DNA of 64,000 bases, from contig JACQEZ010000011.1 in NCBI GenBank assembly GCA_016200325.1, positions 1-64,000 on the forward strand, written 5' to 3'. The notes under the pieces were generated by a model. It saw only the letters and a list, made by a program, of their open reading frames with translations, was not told the DNA's origin and searched no databases. The translations under genes and the position numbers were made by a program. The stretch comes from Candidatus Manganitrophaceae bacterium. Lineage in GTDB: Bacteria; Nitrospirota; Nitrospiria; SBBL01; Manganitrophaceae. How positions within the stretch are numbered: the stretch's first letter is position 1; every line of letters starts with the position of its first letter. Positions 1 to 8,194 of the stretch are shown piece after piece.

Positions 1-174
1 GCGTGGATGCTGCAGGAAAGGGGCGATGTTCTCTTTGCTGCCGGTGAAGTAGTTGTCCAGCGAGAGCACTTCATGCCCCTGCCCCAGCAGCGCTTCACAC
101 AAATGCGAGCCTAAAAACCCCGCTCCCCCGGTTACCAAAATCCTTTTTTTCTCCGAACCGATCTTTAACTGCAT
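1..174 (-). CDS. NAD-dependent epimerase, UDP-glucuronate decarboxylase-like (5' part only)
   Basis: Only the first 58 codons are present; the gene runs off the left edge. Starting at the ATG at 174, the product has a Rossmann-fold NAD-binding motif ([11 protein letters not shown], residues 15-25), followed by an acidic residue at the end of strand 2 ([13 protein letters not shown]). This wording is typical of UDP-glucuronate decarboxylase (UXS), which makes UDP-xylose for surface polysaccharide, and of close UDP-glucose 4-epimerase-type extended SDRs. Catalytic YxxxK lies outside the window, so the exact substrate is not proven. The gene reads away from its neighbour and is preceded by about 290 bases without a convincing gene. 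Confidence 0.8.
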   Translation of the reverse strand, partial: MQLKIGSEKKRILVTGGAGFLGSHLCEALLGQGHEVLSLDNYFTGSKENIAPFLQHPR

Positions 175-464
175 CAGAATCTCCTCATTCTTTAGGTCAT
201 TCAAATCAGAAATCGATACAACACTGCATCAAAGCTGCAACCTTTTTCGCAGAACCTCATCATCGGCTGAACACCGCAGACACTTCTCCACTTTCAGAAA
301 TGACCCATTTACCTAGAGCTTCAAAGGCGGGTGAGCCCCTTTCGTTGAACCATCCTCATTCTAAGATGGACATGAAATCATCTAATAATGAAATCATTTA
401 ATAAGGATAAGCAAAAGCAGTACCGTTAAGAACCGCTGAGGCGAAATTGATTTATTAAAATCTA

Positions 465-2201
465 TCAAAATCTAATTAAAGAGAGGCGTTGAAGTTCCTG
501 TTGAAGCAATATGCCGTAGTGGACCACCCATCTTTTGAATCGGGCTCCGTCCGGATCTGGACCGAGCGTCTCCGAGGCCAGATGGGTATATCCGAGCCGA
601 TAAGAGAGATAGACGATTTTGTAGAAGGGGAGGCGGGTCCTCAGCGCGGCATCGTCCATAAGCGATTGATACCGATCGATCAGCAGCGTCTCTTCCCCTC
701 CCGTCAGGCCGAATTCGATCGCAGCGCCGGCGATGTCCCATGCGATGTCTTGGCAGCCGGGGAAAAAATGATCATCGTGATGATCGACCCCGTCGGTCTT
801 GATATATCCTGACCCGGTACGTAGCCACTCGTGCGGCAGCATCCGTCCATCCACCGCAATCGGCCGGGCCGTCTCAAAACAGGTCCGAAAAGGTTCAAGC
901 CGGCCGACTGCTTCCGTCCACCGCTCCCCCAACCCCTCGCCGACGTTGACTCGGACCATCTCGATTATTTCGTCAAATGAACGGCACTGGGAGACAGGAA
1001 AAGTTTGACTCAGATAAGCAAGATAGCGGGCCATCGTCTGAAGAAGGTCCGAATCGATCTCTCCCTTTGAAAGAGGCGACCCCTGGATAAACGGGGTGCT
1101 CAAAAAGCCCCGTTGGAGATCGAGCGGCTCCGGGGCAAACCCCGCCGCGGCAAGCCGCTCTGCCCGTGATCGCCTCGATGTTCCATATCGGCCGAGCCCC
1201 ACAAACTTCAAAAAAAGCGGTCTCTCGCCGGGACGCTCCGGCGTTGAGGCGAGGTATTTCCGGCGCTCATGCTGCGGGTGGACGGCGGGATACTCCGATT
1301 CCGTTTGGTAGAAAAGAGATCGCCACCGGCCGGCGGAGAGATCGCGAAGCGGCCGGTTGGGAGAAAGATCCAAGAAGCGGAGGTTGAAAGGAACCGTATA
1401 CTTCCGATGTCTCTCCCAGCGCGCCCTGGCCTCCTTGGACCGGAAGCGAGAGGGGTCCGGCTCCCAACTCGGGAAGAAGGCGATCCGCTCCTCCGCAATC
1501 CCCAGCTCGGAGAGCCGTTGCGCCACGCAGGTGATGGAAGAGCCGCTCAAGCCGGGCCCTTCATCGACAATGAGGTAGTGTGCGCCGCTCGGCCGGCGCA
1601 GATCGGCCTCCAGTGCGGAGGAGAGGCGAAGGCGTCGGTCAAACGGATGGCCGCGCGGCCGGACCGTGTGAACCTGAACCGGACAACCCTCCCCCTCCAG
1701 CGCGGCGGCCACCACGGCGGAGAGGCTGGCGCCGATGCTTCGAAGACCGATGCAGACCGCCTTTCGCGGGCCGGCCTCTTGGAAAAACCGGGTGGCCGCT
1801 TCGAGGTAGCTTTCAGGATAGAGGGCATAGTAGGCATACCCCTCCGGAGTCCGCGCCACAACGCGGGGAGGAAGCGGCGACGCAGCAATCTCCGAGAGGA
1901 TGCCGCAAAATCGATCGATCCACAGGGGGACCTCACGGGATCGCCGCTGCAGGCTGAGGCGGAAGAGGTGTCCGACACACCGGGCTCCCTCTCGAAATCG
2001 CTTCAGCAGGGGCGACTCGATGTCGATCTCGGGAGAGAGGGCATCGGCGACCGCCGACTCGAGCACCCCCCACTCGATGAGGAGCGCCACAACCGGGTCG
2101 TGCGTCTCAAGACCCACATTCAATCGATCGACCTGCGCTTGGAGCCGACCGAGTCGATCGGCCGGGTCGATCCGCTCCTCTCTTCCTCCATATACAATCA
2201 T
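465..2201 (-). CDS. phosphoribosyltransferase-like / kinase-like fusion protein
   Basis: A 578-residue protein that I do not recognise as a named enzyme. The first ~140 residues have no clear motif. Residues ~144-230 look like a type I phosphoribosyltransferase: IGLRSIGASL (151-160) sits where the pyrophosphate loop should be and YLIVDEGPGLSGSS (209-222) fits the PRPP-binding loop (four hydrophobics, two acids, small residues, G-x-S). Residues ~320-500 look like a phosphotransferase of the aminoglycoside/choline kinase type: LFLKFVGLG (329-337), then an acid/histidine-rich loop (GVDHHDDHFFPG, 471-482) and QDIAWDIAGAAIE (484-496). No signal peptide. It lies 78 bases downstream of pncB on the same strand, so probably shares its transcript and may act on a ribosylated metabolite. 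The fold assignments are inferred from motifs only. Confidence 0.7.
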   Translation of the reverse strand: MIVYGGREERIDPADRLGRLQAQVDRLNVGLETHDPVVALLIEWGVLESAVADALSPEIDIESPLLKRFREGARCVGHLFRLSLQRRSREVPLWIDRFCGILSEIAASPLPPRVVARTPEGYAYYALYPESYLEAATRFFQEAGPRKAVCIGLRSIGASLSAVVAAALEGEGCPVQVHTVRPRGHPFDRRLRLSSALEADLRRPSGAHYLIVDEGPGLSGSSITCVAQRLSELGIAEERIAFFPSWEPDPSRFRSKEARARWERHRKYTVPFNLRFLDLSPNRPLRDLSAGRWRSLFYQTESEYPAVHPQHERRKYLASTPERPGERPLFLKFVGLGRYGTSRRSRAERLAAAGFAPEPLDLQRGFLSTPFIQGSPLSKGEIDSDLLQTMARYLAYLSQTFPVSQCRSFDEIIEMVRVNVGEGLGERWTEAVGRLEPFRTCFETARPIAVDGRMLPHEWLRTGSGYIKTDGVDHHDDHFFPGCQDIAWDIAGAAIEFGLTGGEETLLIDRYQSLMDDAALRTRLPFYKIVYLSYRLGYTHLASETLGPDPDGARFKRWVVHYGILLQQELQRLSLIRF

Positions 2202-2279
2202 CGCAGCGGCTCAGGAGATTAAACGCTCCCGATCAGTTTACAACGATGTTCATCCGCGAGGGAAGCGGCGCAACCTCGC

Positions 2280-3614
2280 TCATTGTTGCCGATCGACCGT
2301 CTTCGCCAGGCTCTCCAGGGAGGGAGCGATTCGGACCGGATAGGGCGGAGCCTCCTCCAATTGCCGAAGCGGTTCGGGAAGCCGGGCCAGCGCGGCGGCG
2401 GTGCGCTTGCGCGACTCCGCCAGCGAAGGAGCAGGGCCGACCGGTCGGCCGGCGCGCATCACCGGCTGGAGAAGCGGCTCTCCTTCCGGTCGATCGTCTA
2501 ACAGAGCGACCAGATCGTCATGCATCCGTCCATCCGGTCCGGTGCGGCGGTAGACCTGTTTTCGTCCCGGCCAGGTGGCCTTTCCCTCGGAGCGCTTGCG
2601 CCGGGGCCGTCCGGCATACTCCTGAAGTTTGTAGGCGCAGTCCAGGTAAGGGACATCGGCGGAGGTATCGAGCCGAGAGCCGATTCCGAAACCGTCGATC
2701 GGCGCGCCGGACATCAGCAGCTCCCGCACCCGGAACTCATCGAGATTGCCGCTCGCCCAGATTTTCACCTCCGCCAGCCCCCCTGCGTCGAGAATTCGCC
2801 GCACCTGTTTTGCATGGGCGGCCAGGTCGCCGCTGTCGAGCCGGACGCCTTGAATCGAAATTCCGGACCCCTTCAGCCGGGGCGCCAGCGAGACCACCTT
2901 CGCCGCCCCCTTTTCGGTGTCATATGTATCGATGAGAAAGACCACATTATTGGGGTGGGCTTTTGCGAATCTAAAAAACGCGTCGGCTTCATCATCATGC
3001 GCCTGGATGAAGGAGTGGGCCAGGGTCCCATACGACGGGACGCCATAGATCGCTTCGGCAAGCACCGTCGCCGAGCCGGTGAAGCCCGCCAGGTAAGAGG
3101 CGCGCGCCGCCATCAGACCGGCTTCGGCGCCGTGCGCGCGCCGCAGACCAAAATCGATCAGCAGCTTGCCTGGCGCCGCGAGAACCGACCGGACCGCCTT
3201 GGAAGCGATGAGGATCTGGAAATGAAGCAGATTGATCAAGCGGGTCTCAATGAATTGCGCCTGCGGCAGCGGGGCGGTCACCCGGACCATCGGCTCGTTC
3301 GGGAAGAAGAGGGTTCCCTCGGGCATTGCATCGACATCGCCGGCAAAACGAAACCGCGAGAGGGCGTCGATAAACTCCCGGCTGAACCGTCCGCTCTCGG
3401 CGAGCCATTGCAGCTCCTGGGAAGTAAAGCGAAGCTGCTCCAGATAATCCAACAGCGGCGCCAATCCGGCGGCGACGAAGAAATTCCGACCGACCGGCCG
3501 GGTACGGATGAAGAATTCAAAGACCGCCGTCTCCGCCATCCCCTCTTCAAAATACCCCTGAAGCATGGTGAGCTGGTAGAGATCGGTCAACAACGGGCTG
3601 GAGGGAGAGAACAA
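2280..3614 (-). CDS. pncB: nicotinate phosphoribosyltransferase
   Basis: 444 residues, the usual size. The enzyme joins nicotinate to PRPP (with ATP hydrolysis) to give nicotinate mononucleotide, the salvage entry to NAD. The N-terminus LLTDLYQLTMLQGYFEEGM is the family signature; SYGTLAHSFIQAH and GVRLDSGDLAAH, followed by KIWASGNLDEF and DGFGIGSRLDTSADVP, are the conserved phosphate/nicotinate-binding stretches. An AAAGGAG Shine-Dalgarno precedes the ATG, and a sigma70-like promoter lies 40-70 bases upstream. It is first of a two-gene unit with the PRTase/kinase fusion downstream. Confidence 0.96.
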   Translation of the reverse strand: MFSPSSPLLTDLYQLTMLQGYFEEGMAETAVFEFFIRTRPVGRNFFVAAGLAPLLDYLEQLRFTSQELQWLAESGRFSREFIDALSRFRFAGDVDAMPEGTLFFPNEPMVRVTAPLPQAQFIETRLINLLHFQILIASKAVRSVLAAPGKLLIDFGLRRAHGAEAGLMAARASYLAGFTGSATVLAEAIYGVPSYGTLAHSFIQAHDDEADAFFRFAKAHPNNVVFLIDTYDTEKGAAKVVSLAPRLKGSGISIQGVRLDSGDLAAHAKQVRRILDAGGLAEVKIWASGNLDEFRVRELLMSGAPIDGFGIGSRLDTSADVPYLDCAYKLQEYAGRPRRKRSEGKATWPGRKQVYRRTGPDGRMHDDLVALLDDRPEGEPLLQPVMRAGRPVGPAPSLAESRKRTAAALARLPEPLRQLEEAPPYPVRIAPSLESLAKTVDRQQ

Positions 3615-3653
3615 GAGATGCTCCTTTTAGAGAGATCTAGAGACCCACTGATT

Positions 3654-3683
3654 ACTTTAATTCGGTTTTTTCATCGGTGTCAA
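3654..3683 (-). promoter_or_regulatory. sigma70-type promoter for pncB
   Basis: On the minus strand TTGACA (3683-3678) is followed after 18 bases by TAAAGT (3659-3654). This predicts a start near 3647 and a leader of about 33 bases ahead of the pncB ATG. The -35 box is perfect, the -10 box fair. Confidence 0.5.
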
Positions 3684-3837
3684 TCCGACCGCGCCGAATC
3701 CCCTCTTCTCAATCGATGGACCGCCTTCATTCATGACGCGGCGGCTCGCTTTTGTGGCGGGTTCTCCCTTCCTATGATATATTTTGGTTCGAATTTGCAT
3801 CCCCTCTTTGTATATAGAGGGATAGAGAGGCGGCTCG

Positions 3838-4503
3838 ATGCTCCTTCGGCAGGCACAGCGGATCTTCTTCATCTTTTCCCTCTTCATCGGACTCACACTC
3901 CCCTGTTATGCCTTTGAGCAGTCGATTGAGTTCCTGCCGGGCTACAAGGCGCCCGATTCGGCCTCGGATGGAGCGCCGACGTTCGATCTGCGCTACTTTC
4001 TCCATTTCCCCTCTCTTTATCTCTCGGCCGGCATCGGCATCGGATACCTTCAGGCGCCGGCGAATCACAAAAACCTGGAGATCGGGAGCAAGATCAAAAT
4101 GATGCCGGTCGGCTTCACCCTCCGGCTGAGCCCTCCGATTGCTGAATCATTCACCCCCTTCTTTGAGGTCGGCTTGGATCGGCTCGCCCAGCTTCACTAT
4201 CGACTCGATCCCGCCGTCGATACCGGCGCCTCCGACACCTGCGACACCGAGTTCTTCGGATTCTGCCACACCACCTCATTGCACCGCAAAGCCTATGCCT
4301 ATCGGCTCGGTATCGGGATCGAGAAGGTCTTTGCCTCCGGAATCGGCTTGGGCTTTCAGTACACCTATCGGATCGGCAAACCGGTCGACAAATCGGTTAA
4401 TGAGACACCGAGCTTCGGCATCCTTCCGGTACAGACCACGCATGAAGGCCTGTTCGATATTCAACAATCGCTTTTTTCGCTTCTGATGAGCTATCATTTC
4501 TAG
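3838..4503 (+). CDS. predicted outer-membrane beta-barrel protein, unknown function
   Basis: 221 residues. A signal peptide is visible (basic start MLLRQAQR, hydrophobic IFFIFSLFIGLTLPCYA, cleavage near residue 26). The mature part alternates hydrophobic and polar residues in short strands with many Gly/Tyr, and ends in an aromatic (...LFSLLMSYHF), the usual C-terminal signature of an outer-membrane barrel. A CDTEFFGFC segment near residue 140 could form an extracellular-loop disulfide. A GAGAGG Shine-Dalgarno lies seven bases before the ATG. Divergent from pncB, upstream of tRNA-Leu. No specific family recognised; an OmpW/porin-like fold is the best guess. Confidence 0.8.
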   Translation: MLLRQAQRIFFIFSLFIGLTLPCYAFEQSIEFLPGYKAPDSASDGAPTFDLRYFLHFPSLYLSAGIGIGYLQAPANHKNLEIGSKIKMMPVGFTLRLSPPIAESFTPFFEVGLDRLAQLHYRLDPAVDTGASDTCDTEFFGFCHTTSLHRKAYAYRLGIGIEKVFASGIGLGFQYTYRIGKPVDKSVNETPSFGILPVQTTHEGLFDIQQSLFSLLMSYHF

Positions 4504-4556
4504 AAAGACCTCTTTCCACGGGTCGGCGATGAGACGTTTTTCGATCGAATCGCCAA

Positions 4557-4585
4557 TTGCAGATTCAAAAAGGCCATGATATAAT
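4557..4585 (+). promoter_or_regulatory. sigma70 promoter for tRNA-Leu
   Basis: TTGCAG (4557-4562), 17-base spacer, perfect TATAAT (4580-4585). Predicted start near 4592, about 37 bases ahead of the mature tRNA 5' end. It lies just after the stop codon of the barrel-protein gene. Confidence 0.75.
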
Positions 4586-4628
4586 CCGTTTCCCTTTATG
4601 AGGGAGCGGATTCCCTTTGTCCATCCGG

Positions 4629-4712
4629 GCGAGAGTGGCGGAATGGCAGACGCGCCAGACTTAGGATCTGGTGGGACATCCCGTGGGGGTTCAAGTCCCC
4701 CCTCTCGCACCA
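4629..4712 (+). tRNA. tRNA-Leu (anticodon UAG)
   Basis: Acceptor arms GCGAGAG (4629-4635) and CTCTCGC (4702-4708) pair perfectly, followed by A and an encoded CCA. The anticodon stem CCAGA/TCTGG holds the loop CTTAGGA, giving anticodon TAG. The variable arm is long (class II), as expected for leucine, and the T-loop TTCAAGT is standard. Confidence 0.97.
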
Positions 4713-4861
4713 ATTTCTACGCTTCAAAACGCATCACAATCTGAGGATCAGACGCATCTCTGTCTGCCCTTCTCGGTTATTCTCTTCGGAGAGACAACCC
4801 CGACGGTCGAAACGCCGGACTTGGATGAGAATCAGTCCCCGCACGGGGCGCGGGCAAGCGG

Positions 4862-4890
4862 TTGACAATCACCCAAACCGGATATAAAAT
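4862..4890 (+). promoter_or_regulatory. sigma70 promoter for tig-clpP-clpX
   Basis: TTGACA (4862-4867), 17-base spacer, TAAAAT (4885-4890). Predicted start near 4897; a GGAAGGAG Shine-Dalgarno follows directly before the tig ATG at 4915. Confidence 0.8.
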
Positions 4891-4914
4891 GAGAAAGTTT
4901 TTCGGAAGGAGCTT

Positions 4915-6195
4915 ATGAAGGTCCAGGTTGAAGAGATCTCGCCTGTTAAGAAGTCTCTCAAAATTGAAATCCCGCAAGATGTTGTTACGAACGAATTTAC
5001 CCTTGCCTATTCCGATTTAAAAAAAAGGGCAAAGGTGCCCGGATTCCGGCCCGGGAAGGTGCCGCTTCCTCTTCTTGAAAAGAAATTCGGCCCCTCGGTT
5101 GAAGAAGATATCGTCCGAAAGCTGATCCCCGATTATTATCAGCGGGCGCTGAAAGAAACCGGCCTTTCTCCCGTTGAATTTCCCTCGATCGAAAAGATTG
5201 AAATAAAAAAGGGAGCGCCCCTCCTCTTCACGGCAACGGTGGAGGTCCGGCCGACCTTTCAACTTTCAAACTACGCGGGGATCACAGTCGCGCGAAAGGA
5301 GATCACCGCAACCGACGAAGAGGTCGATCAGACCCTCAAGAAAATTCAAGACGAGCAGGGACGGCTGGAATCCTATCCGGACGATCACCCGGTCGATTCT
5401 TCCGACTATGTTATAATCGACTTCGTCGGATCGATCGAAGGGAAGCCGGTCGATCAGGGCCAGGCCGAGGGTTATACCCTCCAGATCGGCTCAAAAATCT
5501 TCCCCCCCGAGTTTGAAGCGGCCCTCCTTGGAAAGAAAAAGGGAGAACAAATAGAGGTGGATGTTCCCTATCCGGCAGATTATCATAATAAAGAGATCGC
5601 AAGTAAGGCGGTCCATTTTAAGGTCAACGTCAAAGAGGTGAAGACCAAGGTGCTCCCGCCTCTGGATGACGAGCTGGCCAAGGACATTGGACTGACCTCG
5701 ATGACAGAGCTACGGGAAAAGATCAAAAACACCCTCTTGGAACAGCGCAAGGCCCAACAAGAACACGACCAGAAAAATACGCTGATGAAAAAACTGGTCG
5801 AGATGCACCCGTTCGATGTTCCGGATTCCATGGTCGAGCGCGAACTCCATGCCATGATCGATCGATTTCAGGAGCGGATTCCGCAAGGCCTCGATCACGA
5901 AGCCCTCCATAAAGAATACGAGCCGCTTGCCAAAGAGCGGGTGAAGGGAAACTTCATTTTGAACGCCATTGCGGACACGGAGAAAATCGAAGTGACGGAG
6001 CAGGAGATCGATGAAGAAATCAACCAGCTCGCACAGCGGGCCAAAGTCTCCGCTCAAGACGCCAAGCGCGCCATCCACCAGCAGGAGGGATCGGTGGAAG
6101 GCCTCAAAACCAGAATCAGAGATGAAAAAGCCCTCAACCGGGTATTGGCTTTAGCCCAGTTTGACGATAAAGCGGAAGCAGAGAAAACCGAATAA
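4915..6195 (+). CDS. tig: trigger factor (ribosome-associated chaperone/prolyl isomerase)
   Basis: 426 residues, normal length. Trigger factor docks at the ribosome exit tunnel and shields nascent chains. The ribosome-binding signature GFRPGKVPL (near residue 44) is intact; the central FKBP-type PPIase domain runs from about residue 155 ([16 protein letters not shown]) to 245, with a Lys/Glu-rich helical C-terminal chaperone domain to the end. It is the first gene of the conserved tig-clpP-clpX operon: clpP starts 50 bases downstream and clpX follows, coupling folding of new chains to their degradation. Its own strong promoter is visible upstream. Confidence 0.97.
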   Translation: MKVQVEEISPVKKSLKIEIPQDVVTNEFTLAYSDLKKRAKVPGFRPGKVPLPLLEKKFGPSVEEDIVRKLIPDYYQRALKETGLSPVEFPSIEKIEIKKGAPLLFTATVEVRPTFQLSNYAGITVARKEITATDEEVDQTLKKIQDEQGRLESYPDDHPVDSSDYVIIDFVGSIEGKPVDQGQAEGYTLQIGSKIFPPEFEAALLGKKKGEQIEVDVPYPADYHNKEIASKAVHFKVNVKEVKTKVLPPLDDELAKDIGLTSMTELREKIKNTLLEQRKAQQEHDQKNTLMKKLVEMHPFDVPDSMVERELHAMIDRFQERIPQGLDHEALHKEYEPLAKERVKGNFILNAIADTEKIEVTEQEIDEEINQLAQRAKVSAQDAKRAIHQQEGSVEGLKTRIRDEKALNRVLALAQFDDKAEAEKTE

Positions 6196-6245
6196 AAGCC
6201 GCCCGGCCCCATACCTTGGCCGAGGAGATAAGGAGAGACATCCTG

Positions 6246-6836
6246 ATGTTAGTACCCATGGTGATCGAACAGACGAACCGCGGCGAGCGGGCCTACGATA
6301 TCTACTCCCGTCTTCTGAAAGACCGGATTATTTTCTTAGGCACCGCCATTGACGACAACGTTTCCAATTTAATTATCGCGCAGCTCCTCTTCTTAGAAGC
6401 CGAGGATCCGGAGAAGGATATCAATCTCTATGTCAACTCGCCGGGGGGCCACGTCACCTCCGGTCTGGCAATTTATGATACAATACAATATATCAAGTCA
6501 CCTGTTTCAACCATCTGTATCGGACAAGCAGCAAGTATGGGGGCCCTCCTTCTAACCGCCGGAGCCAAGGGGAAGCGATTTGCCCTTCCCAACGCCCGAG
6601 TGATGATTCATCAGCCGATGGGCGGGTTTCAGGGACAGGCCACCGATATTGATATCCATGCGCGAGAGATTCTAAAAATCCGAGAACGTCTGAACGAGAT
6701 CATGGCAAAACACAGCGGTCAGCAGATTGAAAAAATCCGGACCGACACGGAACGGGATTACTTCATGTCGGGCGAAGAAGCAAAGACATACGGTCTCATC
6801 GATGAGGTGATTGAGCGGGCACCGATACGTAAATAA
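6246..6836 (+). CDS. clpP: ATP-dependent Clp protease proteolytic subunit
   Basis: 196 residues from the ATG at 6246, chosen because AAGGAG lies ten bases upstream and the product begins [20 protein letters not shown], the usual ClpP start; an in-frame TTG at 6216 lacks this support. The catalytic serine is in GQAASMGA and the histidine in VMIHQPMGG; the Asp lies in the C-terminal part. ClpP forms a double heptamer that degrades proteins fed by ClpX, whose gene begins 57 bases downstream. Confidence 0.97.
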   Translation: MLVPMVIEQTNRGERAYDIYSRLLKDRIIFLGTAIDDNVSNLIIAQLLFLEAEDPEKDINLYVNSPGGHVTSGLAIYDTIQYIKSPVSTICIGQAASMGALLLTAGAKGKRFALPNARVMIHQPMGGFQGQATDIDIHAREILKIRERLNEIMAKHSGQQIEKIRTDTERDYFMSGEEAKTYGLIDEVIERAPIRK

Positions 6837-6893
6837 AGGCCTGCGATACTTTCAATGCTTTAATAACTCCATTTTAGGAATGGGGAGGAATGT

Positions 6894-8147
6894 ATGGCAA
6901 AACAGGAAAAAACCGATTCACTTCTTCGCTGCTCCTTTTGTGGAAAGAGCCGGGACGAGGTCAAGAAATTGATCGCCGGACCGACCGTTTACATTTGCGA
7001 TGAGTGTGTCGATCTCTGTAACGACATCATCGCCGAAGAGTGGGAAGAAGAGAAGGAGGAGACCACCTCTACCCTCCCCAAACCGATGGAGATCAAGAAA
7101 ATTCTTGATCAGTTTGTCATCGGACAAGATCGCGCCAAGAAGATTCTGTCCGTGGCCGTCCATAACCACTATAAGCGGGTCGCCACCAACGCCCAATCGG
7201 ATGAAATCGAGCTGCAGAAGGGAAATATCTTGATGATCGGCCCCACCGGGACCGGCAAGACCCTCCTGGCCCAGACCCTCGCGCGCATCTTGGACGTCCC
7301 CTTTACCATCGCCGACGCAACGACGCTGACCGAAGCCGGCTATGTCGGAGAAGATGTCGAAAACATCATTTTAAAACTTCTCCAAGCAGCCGACTATGAC
7401 GTGGAGAAAGCCGAAAAGGGGATCGTCTACATCGACGAGATCGACAAAATCTCCCGAAAGAGCGAATCGCCTTCGATCACCCGGGACGTTTCGGGCGAAG
7501 GGGTCCAGCAGGCGTTATTGAAGCTGATCGAGGGAACGGTCGCGAATGTCCCGCCGCAAGGGGGGAGAAAACATCCACACCAAGAGTTCATCCAGGTCGA
7601 TACGACCAACATCCTCTTCGTCTGCGGCGGTGCCTTCGTCGGGCTGGAGCAGGTGATCGAGCAGCGGATTCATAAGAAATCGATGGGCTTCGGCGCCGAG
7701 GTTCAGGGAAAGAGCAATCGCCGGCTCGGCGAGCTCCTCGCCCTGACCCAATCGGAAGACCTGATCAAATTCGGATTGATTCCGGAATTCGTCGGGCGGC
7801 TTCCGGTCTGCGCCACCCTGGAAGATCTGGAAGAGACCGCATTGATGCGAATCTTGACCGAGCCGAAGAGTGCATTGGTCAAGCAGTATGAAAAGCTCTT
7901 CTCTCTGGAAAAGGTGAAGTTAAAATTCACCGACAGCGCGCTGGCCGCCGTCGCGAAGAAATCGTTCGCGCAGAAGACCGGCGCCCGCGGACTTCGCGCC
8001 ATCCTCGAAGATGTCATGCTGGAGCTGATGTATGAGCTCCCTTCGCTCAAGAACGTAAAGGAGTGCGTCATCACCGAAGAGGTGATCAACGGCACCGGAC
8101 AGCCGGTCCTCCTCTACGAGCGGGAGAAAGGGATCAAATCGGCCTAA
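6894..8147 (+). CDS. clpX: ClpX ATPase, unfoldase subunit of ClpXP
   Basis: 417 residues. The N-terminal zinc-binding domain has four cysteines (CSFCGK ... CDECVDLC). The AAA+ core shows Walker A GPTGTGKT, the pore loop GYVGEDVEN, Walker [10 protein letters not shown], and a sensor/arginine-finger C-terminal domain. An IGF-type ClpP-docking loop is expected between residues 250 and 290; the sequence there ([10 protein letters not shown]) carries a GFG tripeptide. GGGGAGG precedes the ATG. The gene ends 50 bases before a strong terminator hairpin that lies inside the start of the next gene. Confidence 0.97.
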   Translation: MAKQEKTDSLLRCSFCGKSRDEVKKLIAGPTVYICDECVDLCNDIIAEEWEEEKEETTSTLPKPMEIKKILDQFVIGQDRAKKILSVAVHNHYKRVATNAQSDEIELQKGNILMIGPTGTGKTLLAQTLARILDVPFTIADATTLTEAGYVGEDVENIILKLLQAADYDVEKAEKGIVYIDEIDKISRKSESPSITRDVSGEGVQQALLKLIEGTVANVPPQGGRKHPHQEFIQVDTTNILFVCGGAFVGLEQVIEQRIHKKSMGFGAEVQGKSNRRLGELLALTQSEDLIKFGLIPEFVGRLPVCATLEDLEETALMRILTEPKSALVKQYEKLFSLEKVKLKFTDSALAAVAKKSFAQKTGARGLRAILEDVMLELMYELPSLKNVKECVITEEVINGTGQPVLLYEREKGIKSA

Positions 8148-8194
8148 TCAACCGGGGATACCCGAGCAAAAATCGCAAAGATCTGCGCAAAAGC

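Noticed and set aside
1269-2222. 317-codon open frame on the plus strand
   Set aside because: Lies wholly opposite the PRTase/kinase fusion gene; composition is the antisense of that gene with no domain pattern.
2520-3917. 465-codon open frame on the plus strand
   Set aside because: Antisense of pncB, which is unmistakable; runs into the start of the barrel gene in another frame.
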